NCBI GenBank assembly: GCA_000296795.1
Contig: BAFH01000003.1
Coordinates: 806,401-870,400 of the forward strand
DNA: 64,000 bases
Direction of reading: 5' to 3'
From: Candidatus Jettenia caeni
Lineage (GTDB): Bacteria > Planctomycetota > Brocadiia > Brocadiales > Brocadiaceae
Shown one piece after another: positions 44,405 to 53,032 of this stretch. The number at the start of each line of letters is the position of its first letter. Positions within the stretch are counted from its first letter, which is position 1. Both the position numbers and the translations under genes were made by a program. Under the pieces are notes generated by a model that saw only the letters and a program-made list of their open reading frames with translations, ran no database searches and was not told where the DNA came from.

Positions 44405-45143
44405 TAATCTACAGTACCCTTTGTATGAAACCGAACATACCGCATTCAACCCCGAAAGTGCGAAATGATTCTGGGTACAATATACCCTACCATCAGATCC
44501 CGAAGGGATGACATCTCAATGCAGATATCCCATGTCACCCCTTCGGGGTTGAAGGGCTTGTTTCTGCTTTTTCTATAATCATGACATCCCTACGGGATTA
44601 GGTAGAGACGCAAGATTTTGCGTCTCTACAACCGACAAACGCAACGTCTTGCGTCTTCAAAATCCTGCGCCTGTACCATTGCAACATCGTGTATCTCTGC
44701 GTTTAATGTTGAGGAATTTCAATTCCGTAGGGCAACCCTTTAGAGTTGCCATCCCCCATGCGCTATTCAGGCGGGGGCGGCAAGGCTAAAGCCCATACGC
44801 ATCAAGCTAAGCTCAGTGGCTCGTTCCCAAACTCTGTTTGGGAACGCAATTGCCTCGAAACTCTGTTTCGAGTAGGGATAGGTTTGAAACCTGCCTCTCC
44901 TGAGGAATCATACACACTATCATTCAGGTTTATCACGGTAGAACAGGCAAGATGCCTGTTCTACCATTGATTCGAGAAACGGAGTTTCTCGTACATGTGT
45001 GTTCCCAAACAGAGTTTGGGAACAAGCTGTCGGCGCTTAGCTTGATGCGTATGAGGCTAAAGCCTCGCCCTACATCGATTCCGTTTTTTCATGAGGAGAG
45101 ACGTAAGATTTTACGTCTCTCCTGCCAAAGATAACCTCATGGT
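44405..45143 (+). repeat. Composite palindromic repeat, copy 3 (partial, direct)
   Basis: Same order and orientation as the first two thirds of 17806-18573: ACCCTTTGTATGA with ACCGAACATACC, CCCCTTCGGGG, GACATCCCTACGGGAT, GTAGAGACGCAAGATTTTGC, AATTTCAATTCCGTAGGG, GGCAAGGCTAAAGCC, and GGAGAGACGTAAGATTTTA to its end at the U32 gene stop. It lacks the 107-bp MITE but carries a 260-bp insertion. Upstream (44320-44375) is a separate AAAGGGGGATCAAGGGGGAT repeat. Confidence 0.8.
44794..45053. mobile_element. 260-bp IS4/IS231-like MITE
   Basis: Perfect 19-bp terminal inverted repeats CATACGCATCAAGCTAAGC are flanked by an 11-bp duplication AGGCTAAAGCC (44783-44793 and 45054-45064); the other composite copies have this target only once. 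The ends resemble those of IS231 (IS4 family, CATGCCCATCAACTTAAG), which also makes 10-12-bp duplications. Inside are at least five nested palindromes, for example TTCCCAAACTCTGTTTGGGAA-type arms and GTAGAACAGGCA/TGCCTGTTCTAC. No transposase ORF. Confidence 0.85.
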
Positions 45144-45144
45144 A

Positions 45145-47793
45145 CTATAGTAAACCTCTTTCAAAATTTCCGATCAATGAATCTTTTATTTTGCTCGTGT
45201 TTTGAATCTTTGAGAATAGAGTATGTATCATATCAGGGGTATAATCCTTATAACACAAATCAACCCTGAAATGTGTTTGTCCTGCCTCAAGGAATTTTGG
45301 GATATAGTGGATAAGAGAAAATGGCTTTTCATGAATGACTATGGTCTTACATTCATTGTCCATTGCTATGAGTTTATCGCCATATTCATTTTCTACAATC
45401 ACTTGCTTGAAATTACACCGATTTTTTCCAGGACAAGTCCCCTTCTTATGTGCCCAAATGCAGGTTTCGGAGATGAAGAGCGGAATATCCTGGTAAATAA
45501 CTATGTCTGTATGGGGAGAAAACAGCTTCTGTAAATTATCTTTATCATCTTCGGGTGATAAGGTGCATCGGTTAAATCCTAATCCTTTCAGTTTTATTGC
45601 AGAGAGCGGATTTAGACAATACAAGGGATAATCGGCGTACAATAGGACATCCTTTCCTTCAAACAGACCTATTGCTCCCAGGTTTGAAACCTGAAATTGC
45701 CTGAATCCCTGGGAGATCAATTCATTGAGGATCTTTTTAAAATGTTCATAGGGGATAGATGCATTCCCTTGATCTCTCATAATAGCAGGAAATGAGAAAA
45801 TGATCTTATCATTCATTTCCGGTAGCCCTCTTTTCGTAAAAATTTCATAAACTTTCTCTTGTATAAAGGGGGGTTGAGGATGATTATCGTTTGTGAAGAT
45901 TTTATCTGTTAGTAAGATGTATATCTTATACATTTTTTCTAACGGTATGTAATTCAAATAATCCAGGTTATCAACTTTGATAGATAGTTTCATTTCATTT
46001 TCAGAAATAATGCTTTGTGAATATGCCTCTTTAGCTGTAGTACTGCCGGGAATACCTCCAAATCCCCCTTGATCCTCCTTTAAAAAAGGGGGAAGGGGTG
46101 AATGTTTTAGAAAAGGGGGATTTAAGAAAATATTGCTGTTCGGGATATTGAATCTGGTAATGGTATCCTTTATCCACTCCTTTATGTTTTTACCTCTATA
46201 CTCCCTATTCTTCATCCATGTTGCTGATAAATTTTGGAGATAATCTCTTCGAATATCATTTAATATGCTGAGCGGGACAAATAAATCCCCGGATATATCG
46301 GCATGCATGCTGGCTAATCTAAACGGCGTCTCACCTGAACGGGAGAAGCATCTTTTTATATCTTCCTCCTGAATTATCTTATGGATTCCTTTCTCCAGAT
46401 TTATAGGATAGTCCTTAGTATATAGGGCGTTCTGTACAACCCCTTGTATGCTAATACCATCTGGCCTTATTCTTACTTTGAGATCGGCTGGTATCTGAGA
46501 AGGTGCGAGCTTTTTCGGCATCTTTGAGGAAAACATCTCATGAACCTTCCGGGAAGAAAGCAGATAGAGCTTTGCGCCTTGTCTATAGTAGTGTTCGGTA
46601 GGAATCGCAGCAATATCACCTGCCTTTATACTAAATACCCTTTTCCCTTTCATCACGATAGTCTTAACAGATAGCAATGCCGGTTTTGCCAAAGTATTCT
46701 CAAAAACCTGTAGCAGGTCCCTTACACCAATCTCCGTATCTGCCCTTATGGTAAGGCATCCCTTTTCTGATTTTATTACTTCACCGGCGTAAGATCCGAC
46801 ATTTGCAGGATATGATGAGTTAATCATATCTGCCGCCTTTACCGGACCATTCCTGATAATTTTTTCATTTTTATAATCACTTTCTCTCAATAAATACGAA
46901 TGGGTTGTTTCCCGGCTAAAAACGGTTTTTATACGGTGAACAGCAGCATCGTAGTCATATAATTTACCATCAATGGCCTGCCGGTAAGCATGTGTTACTA
47001 CGGCAACATATTCTGGTGATTTCATACGTCCTTCAATTTTACATGAATGGACACCTGCATGTATCAGATTGCTTATATAAGGAAGTGTAAGAAGGTCCTT
47101 CATAGAAAAATAATATCCACCTTTATTTTGTTGATCCTTGTAATACATCCTGCATGGCTGTGCGCAGCGCCCACGATTTCCGCTTCGGCCACCTATCACA
47201 CTGCTGAAGAAGCATAATCCGGAATAGGAGTAACAAAGCGCTCCATGGATAAAGACCTCTATCTCTGCGGAGGTATTTTGTGAGATATGATTAATCTCAT
47301 CCATTGATAATTCCCGGGCCAGGACGATGCGTTTAAACCCCATCTTCTCCAGTTGTTTGACTCCGGCAATAGTATGAATGGCCATTTGTGTGCTGGCATG
47401 AACGGTAAATTGGGGGAATTGGGATTGTATTAAAGAGAGGAGTCCCAGATCCTGGAGGATGATGGCATCAGGTTGCAGTTCTTCCAATGCGATTAAATAG
47501 TCCACAATCTTATCCAATTCGCTGGTTTTGATCAGGGTATTCAGGGCGATATAAACCTTGATATGCCTTTCATGCGCATAAGCAATAGCCTTGCTGGCAT
47601 CGTTCAGGCTAAAGTTTTCTGCACTGGCGCGGGCGCTAAAATCATTGAGACCCAGGTAAACGGCATCAGCTCCATTCTCAACAGCAGCAAAAAAACATTC
47701 CATAGTACCGGCAGGGGATAATAACTCGGGCTTTTTTCGTTGAGATTGTGGATAAGATGATAGGGCGTGGGAATGGTTCTTTATCATGATCAT
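45145..47793 (-). CDS. Peptidase U32 family protein with collagenase-like domain
   Basis: About 882 residues from ATG 47793; an upstream in-frame TTG (47814) and ATG 47787 are alternatives and no clear RBS decides. N-terminal U32 domain: 'KPELLSPAGTMECFFAAVENGADAVYLGL', then the family signature 'EVFIHGALCYSYSGLCFFSSVIGGRSGNRGRCAQPCRMYY' with four cysteines, and 'CKIEGRMKSPEYVA'. A DUF3656-type second half follows. Relatives are now known as RNA or cofactor hydroxylation/maturation proteins rather than proteases, with an Fe-S centre. A proline/glycine-rich segment near residues 560-585 is encoded by a palindromic DNA repeat (46060-46123). Confidence 0.88.
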   Translation of the reverse strand: MIMIKNHSHALSSYPQSQRKKPELLSPAGTMECFFAAVENGADAVYLGLNDFSARASAENFSLNDASKAIAYAHERHIKVYIALNTLIKTSELDKIVDYLIALEELQPDAIILQDLGLLSLIQSQFPQFTVHASTQMAIHTIAGVKQLEKMGFKRIVLARELSMDEINHISQNTSAEIEVFIHGALCYSYSGLCFFSSVIGGRSGNRGRCAQPCRMYYKDQQNKGGYYFSMKDLLTLPYISNLIHAGVHSCKIEGRMKSPEYVAVVTHAYRQAIDGKLYDYDAAVHRIKTVFSRETTHSYLLRESDYKNEKIIRNGPVKAADMINSSYPANVGSYAGEVIKSEKGCLTIRADTEIGVRDLLQVFENTLAKPALLSVKTIVMKGKRVFSIKAGDIAAIPTEHYYRQGAKLYLLSSRKVHEMFSSKMPKKLAPSQIPADLKVRIRPDGISIQGVVQNALYTKDYPINLEKGIHKIIQEEDIKRCFSRSGETPFRLASMHADISGDLFVPLSILNDIRRDYLQNLSATWMKNREYRGKNIKEWIKDTITRFNIPNSNIFLNPPFLKHSPLPPFLKEDQGGFGGIPGSTTAKEAYSQSIISENEMKLSIKVDNLDYLNYIPLEKMYKIYILLTDKIFTNDNHPQPPFIQEKVYEIFTKRGLPEMNDKIIFSFPAIMRDQGNASIPYEHFKKILNELISQGFRQFQVSNLGAIGLFEGKDVLLYADYPLYCLNPLSAIKLKGLGFNRCTLSPEDDKDNLQKLFSPHTDIVIYQDIPLFISETCIWAHKKGTCPGKNRCNFKQVIVENEYGDKLIAMDNECKTIVIHEKPFSLIHYIPKFLEAGQTHFRVDLCYKDYTPDMIHTLFSKIQNTSKIKDSLIGNFERGLL
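46060..46123. repeat. Palindromic repeat embedded in the U32 coding sequence
   Basis: Perfect 11-bp arms AAATCCCCCTT (46060-46070) and AAGGGGGATTT (46113-46123) enclose further CCTCCTTT / AAAGGGGGAAGG arms. The encoded stretch reads 'NPPFLKHSPLPPFLKEDQGG', a typical translation of this purine-rich repeat. Non-coding relatives are at 44334-44370, 41206-41290 and 18643-18664. Confidence 0.8.
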
Positions 47794-47920
47794 GTAATTT
47801 TTACATTTAACCAAATACCGGTAACTACAGATTTCACCATTATGCGGATATATAAAAATTTAAGAGGCGCCAGGGAAGATTTATTCACCGTGTAAGAATA
47901 CATATAGTGAAATTGTGGCC

Positions 47921-48091
47921 TTACTTAAAAGTATCTTTGTTTAATGCTTCATACAAGGCAATCTGCTCTTCTACGCTTAATTGTCTGGCCTTATGCTTGT
48001 TACACAAACACATGGAACAGCGTTCATCACTGCAAAACTGACAACTAAAACAGTCGTCACATGGGTACTTTTTATCTTTACACTTACTCAT
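47921..48091 (-). CDS. Cys-rich miniprotein (56 aa)
   Basis: A 57-codon ORF from ATG 48091 to TAA 47921-47923. Eight cysteines lie within 27 residues: 'MSKC', 'PCDDCFSCQFC', 'RCSMCLC', in CxxC spacings that could hold one or two zinc ions or an Fe-S cluster. The C-terminal part 'KARQLSVEEQIALYEALNK' looks helical. It lies 127 bp upstream of the U32 gene on the same strand and may be co-transcribed. There is no clear Shine-Dalgarno sequence, but the pattern of cysteines is unlikely by chance. No named family recognised. Confidence 0.6.
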   Translation of the reverse strand: MSKCKDKKYPCDDCFSCQFCSDERCSMCLCNKHKARQLSVEEQIALYEALNKDTFK

Positions 48092-48339
48092 TTTTCTATA
48101 AGAGGAGTAGTATTGTTTAAAATGTAATAATTACTTTATTTATAAGTATAGAAAATTTATGGGATATTCAAAAGATAAATCATAAATTATTATGGCAACA
48201 AAAGGCGTCTTTGGTAAATCTTACTTCTGAAGGATCTCGTTATTGACTGATATTGAGAATGTTATATAATTGGAAATAGTATACCATAGTTCCTGGAGAT
48301 AACTCTTTTCATAATCTAAATTTACTGAAAACGTGAAAA

Positions 48340-49185
48340 ATGAAGCTTGGCAAATTTGAAATCTATCCGGTTAATGACGGCTACTTTTATCTTGATGGTG
48401 GAGCAGTTTTTGGTGTTGTGCCCCGTGTCTTATGGGAAAAGATATATCTGCCTGATGAAAAAAACAGGATACAGCTTGCTCTCCATTGCCCTTTGGTTGT
48501 AACGAAGAAATATAATATCCTTATCGACACAGGAGTTGGAACAAGGCATGATGAAAAATTTTGCAAGATTTACGGTATCGGTAAAAAATCCAACCTTCTG
48601 GAATCCTTATGTCGCTTTGGATATCAACCGAGAAATATCGATCTCGTTATTAATACCCATCTCCATTTTGATCATGCCGGTGGAAATACAACCTTTAATG
48701 AACAGGGTGAAATTACTCCCGCATTTCCAAAAGCGAAATATCTCATTCAAAAAGGGGAGATGGAAGCAGCCCTGGATGTCAATGAAAGGACAAAGGCAAG
48801 TTATATAAAGGAGGATTTTCTTCCTATCGGTGATTCTAAGTATCTTACCTTGATAGATGATGAGATTGCAGAAATTGATAAAGGGATTTCACTGGTAAGA
48901 ATTGGGGGACATACCCGTCATCATCAATGTGTAAAAATGGAATCCGAAGGGAAAATTGCTTTCTTTCTGGCTGATCTCATTCCCACGATTGCACATCTCC
49001 GTTATCCTTATATTTCTGCATACGATTTATTTCCTTTAGAAACCCTGCAGCAGAAGAAAAACATACTAAAACAAGCATTTGATGAACAGTGGCTTCTGAT
49101 CTTTCAGCACGATCCTAAAGTTCGGATGGGCTATCTTAAGAAAGTGGATGATCGGTTCGATACTGAAGAAGTAAAGATATATTGA
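48340..49185 (+). CDS. MBL-fold metallo-hydrolase (lactonase-like)
   Basis: 281 residues. The zinc motif 'INTHLHFDHAGGN' (HxHxDH) is followed by 'GGHTRHHQ', Asp in 'FFLADLIPT' and His in 'IFQHDPKV', completing the dinuclear site of the metallo-beta-lactamase fold. The N-terminal 'YPVNDGYFYLDGGAVFGVVPRVLWEK' is typical of the AHL-lactonase-like group (AiiA/AttM), but that group also contains other esterases, so the substrate is open. It is 28 bp before mgtC on the same strand. Confidence 0.9.
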   Translation: MKLGKFEIYPVNDGYFYLDGGAVFGVVPRVLWEKIYLPDEKNRIQLALHCPLVVTKKYNILIDTGVGTRHDEKFCKIYGIGKKSNLLESLCRFGYQPRNIDLVINTHLHFDHAGGNTTFNEQGEITPAFPKAKYLIQKGEMEAALDVNERTKASYIKEDFLPIGDSKYLTLIDDEIAEIDKGISLVRIGGHTRHHQCVKMESEGKIAFFLADLIPTIAHLRYPYISAYDLFPLETLQQKKNILKQAFDEQWLLIFQHDPKVRMGYLKKVDDRFDTEEVKIY

Positions 49186-49213
49186 TATTTAATACCTTTG
49201 ATAAGGAGGAGAT

Positions 49214-49930
49214 ATGCCTCACATTATTATAGAAAATCTTTTAAATGTTATAGAGAATATTGATGCTTCTGTTGGAAAACTTCTGCTATCGGCTTTTTTG
49301 GGTGGTATTCTCGGGTGGGAAAGGGAGCGACGGGGACGTCCGGCAGGATTACGGACCCATATTCTGGTGTGCGTAGGTGTAACCTTGATGATGTTAGTCT
49401 CCGAGCATATTTTTGAAAAATACAGAGCGTATACTGTCGACTCCGTTATACGGGTTGATCCTGCCAGGATTGCTGCTCAGGTGCTAACCGGTATTGGCTT
49501 CCTGGGAGCCGGCACTATTATGAAGTTTAGAACATCGGTTAGAGGTTTGACAACGGCTGCATCCTTATGGGTTGTGGCGGGCATCGGTTTGGCAATAGGA
49601 AGTGGTTACTATATGCCCGCTATACTCACCACCGTTTTGGCTCTTTTTTCATTATTATTGTTGCCACTTTTCGATTGGAATATCAAGAACGATAAATACA
49701 AAACGCTTCGGCTTTATATATCAGGTTCTGGCCCGCTTTTTACATCGATTACAGAGATATTAAACAGGAACTCCATGCAATTACAAAATTACGGGTATGA
49801 GAGAGACCTTGTGAAAAATGAGATCCTCTATAATATTAGTGTGAAGTTTAGAGAAGATGCATCAGTCTCGAAGGTTTCTGATGAAATTATAGAGTCAATT
49901 AAGGAAATTCGGAAATTTGGTTGGGAATAG
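49214..49930 (+). CDS. mgtC: MgtC/SapB family membrane protein
   Basis: 238 residues after an excellent AAGGAGGAG RBS. The MgtC core is complete: 'GGILGWERERRGRPAGLRTHILVCVGVTLMML', 'DPARIAAQVLTGIGFLGAGTIMKF' and 'VRGLTTAASLWVVAGIGLAIGSGYY', with about five membrane helices, then a C-terminal ACT-like cytoplasmic domain (about residues 165-238). MgtC modulates the F-ATPase and supports growth at low Mg2+ in Salmonella; many environmental homologues are uncharacterised. It probably shares a transcript with the MBL gene. Confidence 0.93.
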   Translation: MPHIIIENLLNVIENIDASVGKLLLSAFLGGILGWERERRGRPAGLRTHILVCVGVTLMMLVSEHIFEKYRAYTVDSVIRVDPARIAAQVLTGIGFLGAGTIMKFRTSVRGLTTAASLWVVAGIGLAIGSGYYMPAILTTVLALFSLLLLPLFDWNIKNDKYKTLRLYISGSGPLFTSITEILNRNSMQLQNYGYERDLVKNEILYNISVKFREDASVSKVSDEIIESIKEIRKFGWE

Positions 49931-50172
49931 GCGCCCTTTAATTATCTAAATATCTGTCCAATAAACATTTGACAATATACAACCTATTTGATATATTTCC
50001 CGTAAAATCGGATTGCCCGAAGTTGCGGCAAGGTATGATTTTCCATGCTTTTTATCTTAAAAGTAATAAAAAAAAGGGAGATAGTTACTAAAGACTTTTA
50101 TGGGACATAAGTGTTTGAAGTCCGTTATACATAATTTATTTATCGATAAAAGTTTTCATAGGAGACTCTGTA

Positions 50173-51429
50173 ATGATAAAGAATCTAGTATCGCCATTCA
50201 GGGTACCGATATTAATGGCAGTATTAGTTTCTGGAGGTGTATACGGATGTTCTAAGGTTGATATGCCCGATGAGGTTATACTTGCATACCAAAAGGCCAT
50301 TCATATTAACCCCAACCTGGCTGAAGCACACTATAATCTGGGGATGGCTTATAATAATAGAACTATGGCGAATGAGGCAATCGCAGAGTTAAAAAAGACA
50401 GTCGAGATCGACCCAACCTGTAAGGATGCATTTTTCCAGCTTGGTTTGCTTTATATGAATAAGGGCCTTTGGGAGGAAGCGGTAGCCGCGCTTCAATCTG
50501 TGGTGCAATTAGATCCTAACCATGAATTGGCGTATAGCAAACTAGGCGATATCTATAGATCCAAAAAGATGTTTCGTGAAGCAGTTCAGGAGTATAAAAA
50601 AGTATTAGATATTAATCCACAAGATGCCGTTACTCACTATCATTTGGGATTAGCCTATGTAGGTGAAAATGAGAAAGAAGAGGCCATCTGTGCATTTATG
50701 GCGGCTATTGTGATTAATCCTAATTATACGGATGCCCATTTTTGTCTGGGGCAGGTCTACTTAGATATGAAACTGCTGGACGAGGCATTGTCTGAATTTA
50801 AAAAAGTTACCGATATCAATCCTCATCATGCTCCGGCACATTATCATCTCGGTTTAACCTATTATGCGAAAGGCGATACTGATAATGCAATGGATGCCTA
50901 CAAGAAATCGATAGAAATTGACCCTAAGAATCCCAAGGTGCATTATAATCTGGGAATCGTTTATGCTGATGAGCGATTATTTGACAATGCTATTGAAGAA
51001 TTTAGTACAGTGGTAAAACTTGACTCTGATGACGCAGAAGCCCATTACAGACTTGGTAAGGCATATGCTGATAAGCGGGTGTTGGCTAAGGCTATAGCTT
51101 CAGTTCAAAAGGCAGCGGCGGCACATTACAATATCCAGAATCCTTATTCAGATAAAAGGGCTCTTGATGAAGCAATTATCTCATTACAAAAGTCCATAGA
51201 GGTAAACCCTTACGATCCATCCGTATACTTTGATCTTGGCAGTGCATACTCACAAAGCAAGGTTCTTGACGACGCTGCGAAAGCGCTCGAAGAAACGATC
51301 AGAATTGATCCCAATTTTGCAAAGGCACATTATGGTTTAGGTATGATTTACAAGCGAAAGGGTATGGAAGAAGAGGCGCATCGGGAGTTTTCAATATATC
51401 AAAAATTAACAGGACAGTGTAATAAGTAA
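50173..51429 (+). CDS. TPR-repeat lipoprotein
   Basis: 418 residues after AGGAG. A signal peptide ends in lipobox-like 'VYGC'. The rest is about eleven 34-residue TPR units, many with the canonical 'AHYNLGxAYxxxG' and 'AIxxxKKxIEIDP' pattern; one unit near residues 310-330 is incomplete ('KAAAAHYNIQNPYSDK'). TPR superhelices bind protein partners; as an exported lipoprotein it may scaffold envelope complexes. It has no catalytic domain. The gene is monocistronic. Confidence 0.9.
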   Translation: MIKNLVSPFRVPILMAVLVSGGVYGCSKVDMPDEVILAYQKAIHINPNLAEAHYNLGMAYNNRTMANEAIAELKKTVEIDPTCKDAFFQLGLLYMNKGLWEEAVAALQSVVQLDPNHELAYSKLGDIYRSKKMFREAVQEYKKVLDINPQDAVTHYHLGLAYVGENEKEEAICAFMAAIVINPNYTDAHFCLGQVYLDMKLLDEALSEFKKVTDINPHHAPAHYHLGLTYYAKGDTDNAMDAYKKSIEIDPKNPKVHYNLGIVYADERLFDNAIEEFSTVVKLDSDDAEAHYRLGKAYADKRVLAKAIASVQKAAAAHYNIQNPYSDKRALDEAIISLQKSIEVNPYDPSVYFDLGSAYSQSKVLDDAAKALEETIRIDPNFAKAHYGLGMIYKRKGMEEEAHREFSIYQKLTGQCNK

Positions 51430-51588
51430 ATTGTGGAACTGTTTACCGGCATAATAACTATTGGTACTATTCATGATAAAGAATGTACAAGAGAATTACG
51501 AAAAGGAGTGAGTAAAATCCTCTTTTTCCTTTGAATAAAACTTAATGGCGTATTTACCCTCAGAGAAATGGAATAGTATATCTATCCG

Positions 51589-51993
51589 TTACTTTTTCTT
51601 ACATACAATTTCACACAGGCCTTCTATCCATGTATTAGATGTGATAGGTATCCATTCAGGGCGGGAATAGATTTTTTCTTTTTCACTTCCATCTATATAC
51701 TCCACGCGCATCTCAAGAGAGCGGTACCTTCTTTTAGAACAATCTATTTCTCTCAGCATCCTCATCTCTCTTGTTAAAGAGTTTGAATTCTCAGAGACAA
51801 TCGTTTTATCCCATACTCTAACAAGATTATCAGAGGTATATGTTATACTTTTTACATCATAGTAATGTTTGGTGTTGTCTTTACTCGTAGCATAATACTT
51901 CCATTTCTCGTCCCCCGCTTCAATACGGGAAAAAGATACGATAACACTGAAAAGTAAAGATAAAAAGATAACGGGCTTGATGAATGGTTTCAT
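51589..51993 (-). CDS. Surface-adhesin-E-like exported protein
   Basis: 134 residues from ATG 51993, which begins a good signal peptide ('KPFIKPVIFLSLLFSVIVSFSRIEA'); an upstream in-frame TTG at 52029 adds a hydrophilic extension and is less likely. The mature part, 'WKYYATSKDNTKHYYDVKSITYTSDNLVRVWDKTIV' with 'EIDCSKRRYRSLEMRV' and 'EGLCEIVCKKK', matches the pattern of small Surface-adhesin E (PF16747-like) proteins, with two disulfide-capable cysteines. Function is unknown outside Haemophilus. It is convergent with the TPR gene. Confidence 0.65.
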   Translation of the reverse strand: MKPFIKPVIFLSLLFSVIVSFSRIEAGDEKWKYYATSKDNTKHYYDVKSITYTSDNLVRVWDKTIVSENSNSLTREMRMLREIDCSKRRYRSLEMRVEYIDGSEKEKIYSRPEWIPITSNTWIEGLCEIVCKKK

Positions 51994-52128
51994 GATATAA
52001 GTTCTATACTTTATAAAGTATTCCTCCAAAAATGAATTTTATATGGGATTGTTCAAATCTACATGGTTAATTTAATATATGCCACGCTTATGGCCTTATC
52101 CTGAATGCTCTGTGGTTTTATATTCTCT

Positions 52129-52599
52129 CTAAGGTTTTACCAGTGCTCCGCTTATTTTTACTACAGCTTTCTTTACTAATTTTGTAGAATCTCCTACAAC
52201 CAGTTGTGGTATGTGTGCATCCCCTGGAAACAGAACAACGAAAGTGCCGGGATATGCGTCAACACGGGCCGGACACATTCGTGGCCGATGGTAGAACGCT
52301 ACATCTTTTTCCATATTATATGGTATCTTAATCTGAAGGGTATCGATTGGAAACCACTCGATACCTTCAGTGCCTATAAGCACAGTCTGGATATCTATAT
52401 AGTTTTGATGCGCTTCCAGCATTGCCATGTTAGGGAGACGTGTCTCGTAACTCATGACCCGCACAAAAATATCCTTTCCTTGTAGTGTATATTCCTTCTC
52501 TTCCACATCGGGTTTGAGAGATGTTAAGAAATCAAAGGCACGCTTCCAGGCTGCTCCGGAAAAGTAAGTTTCCCAATTTTCCAAACGGTCAATAATCAT
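52129..52599 (-). CDS. YhcH/YjgK/YiaL family (DUF386) protein
   Basis: 156 residues after GAGGTAGGG. One cupin-like beta-sandwich with the family motifs 'EAHQNYIDIQTVLIGTEGIEW', 'FYHRPRMCPARVDAYPGTFVVLFPGDAHIPQL' and 'VKKAVVKI'. The His and Glu residues that bind a metal in YhcH are retained. Characterised relatives act as sugar anomerases or are linked to sialic-acid and beta-galactoside use; no sugar catabolism genes are adjacent here, so the substrate is unknown. Confidence 0.88.
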   Translation of the reverse strand: MIIDRLENWETYFSGAAWKRAFDFLTSLKPDVEEKEYTLQGKDIFVRVMSYETRLPNMAMLEAHQNYIDIQTVLIGTEGIEWFPIDTLQIKIPYNMEKDVAFYHRPRMCPARVDAYPGTFVVLFPGDAHIPQLVVGDSTKLVKKAVVKISGALVKP

Positions 52600-53032
52600 A
52601 CCCTACCTCAATTGAGAATATGTAGTTAAAAATAATAGCCAAAGAAAATAAAAAAATCAGGAAGATCAATCTGCAAAATTACTCTTTTTGTTGTGCCATG
52701 TCCCATTTCTGCGATATCACATTGTTGTATCATGTCGCAACTCTGTATAGACCCTGATGATGATTCTATAACAGTATACTATCAATTTTTCTCCCTGTAT
52801 TCATATTTGAATATAAATTATATCTCATATTCCTTTATTGGCATACATTTTTCTTAATTAGTATAAATCATAGTTCTTTGTCTTTTCAGACAGTCTTTTC
52901 ATTAACTGAATTTGGCTGCAAATATTTTAAAAATGAAAAGCTTTTTAGAACGTTCTTTCAGGAAGATTATGTGTACATTACAAAGAATTGCAATAGAGAA
53001 ATGCCTCCATCACGTAATTTTAAGAGAACGGT
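52600..53032. other. Non-coding region upstream of Hpt-like gene
   Basis: 433 bp, strongly AT-rich. A perfect 10-bp palindrome AGAACGTTCT lies at 52947-52956, about 80 bp before the Hpt-like gene, and could be an operator. No ORF or repeat family is recognised. Confidence 0.35.
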
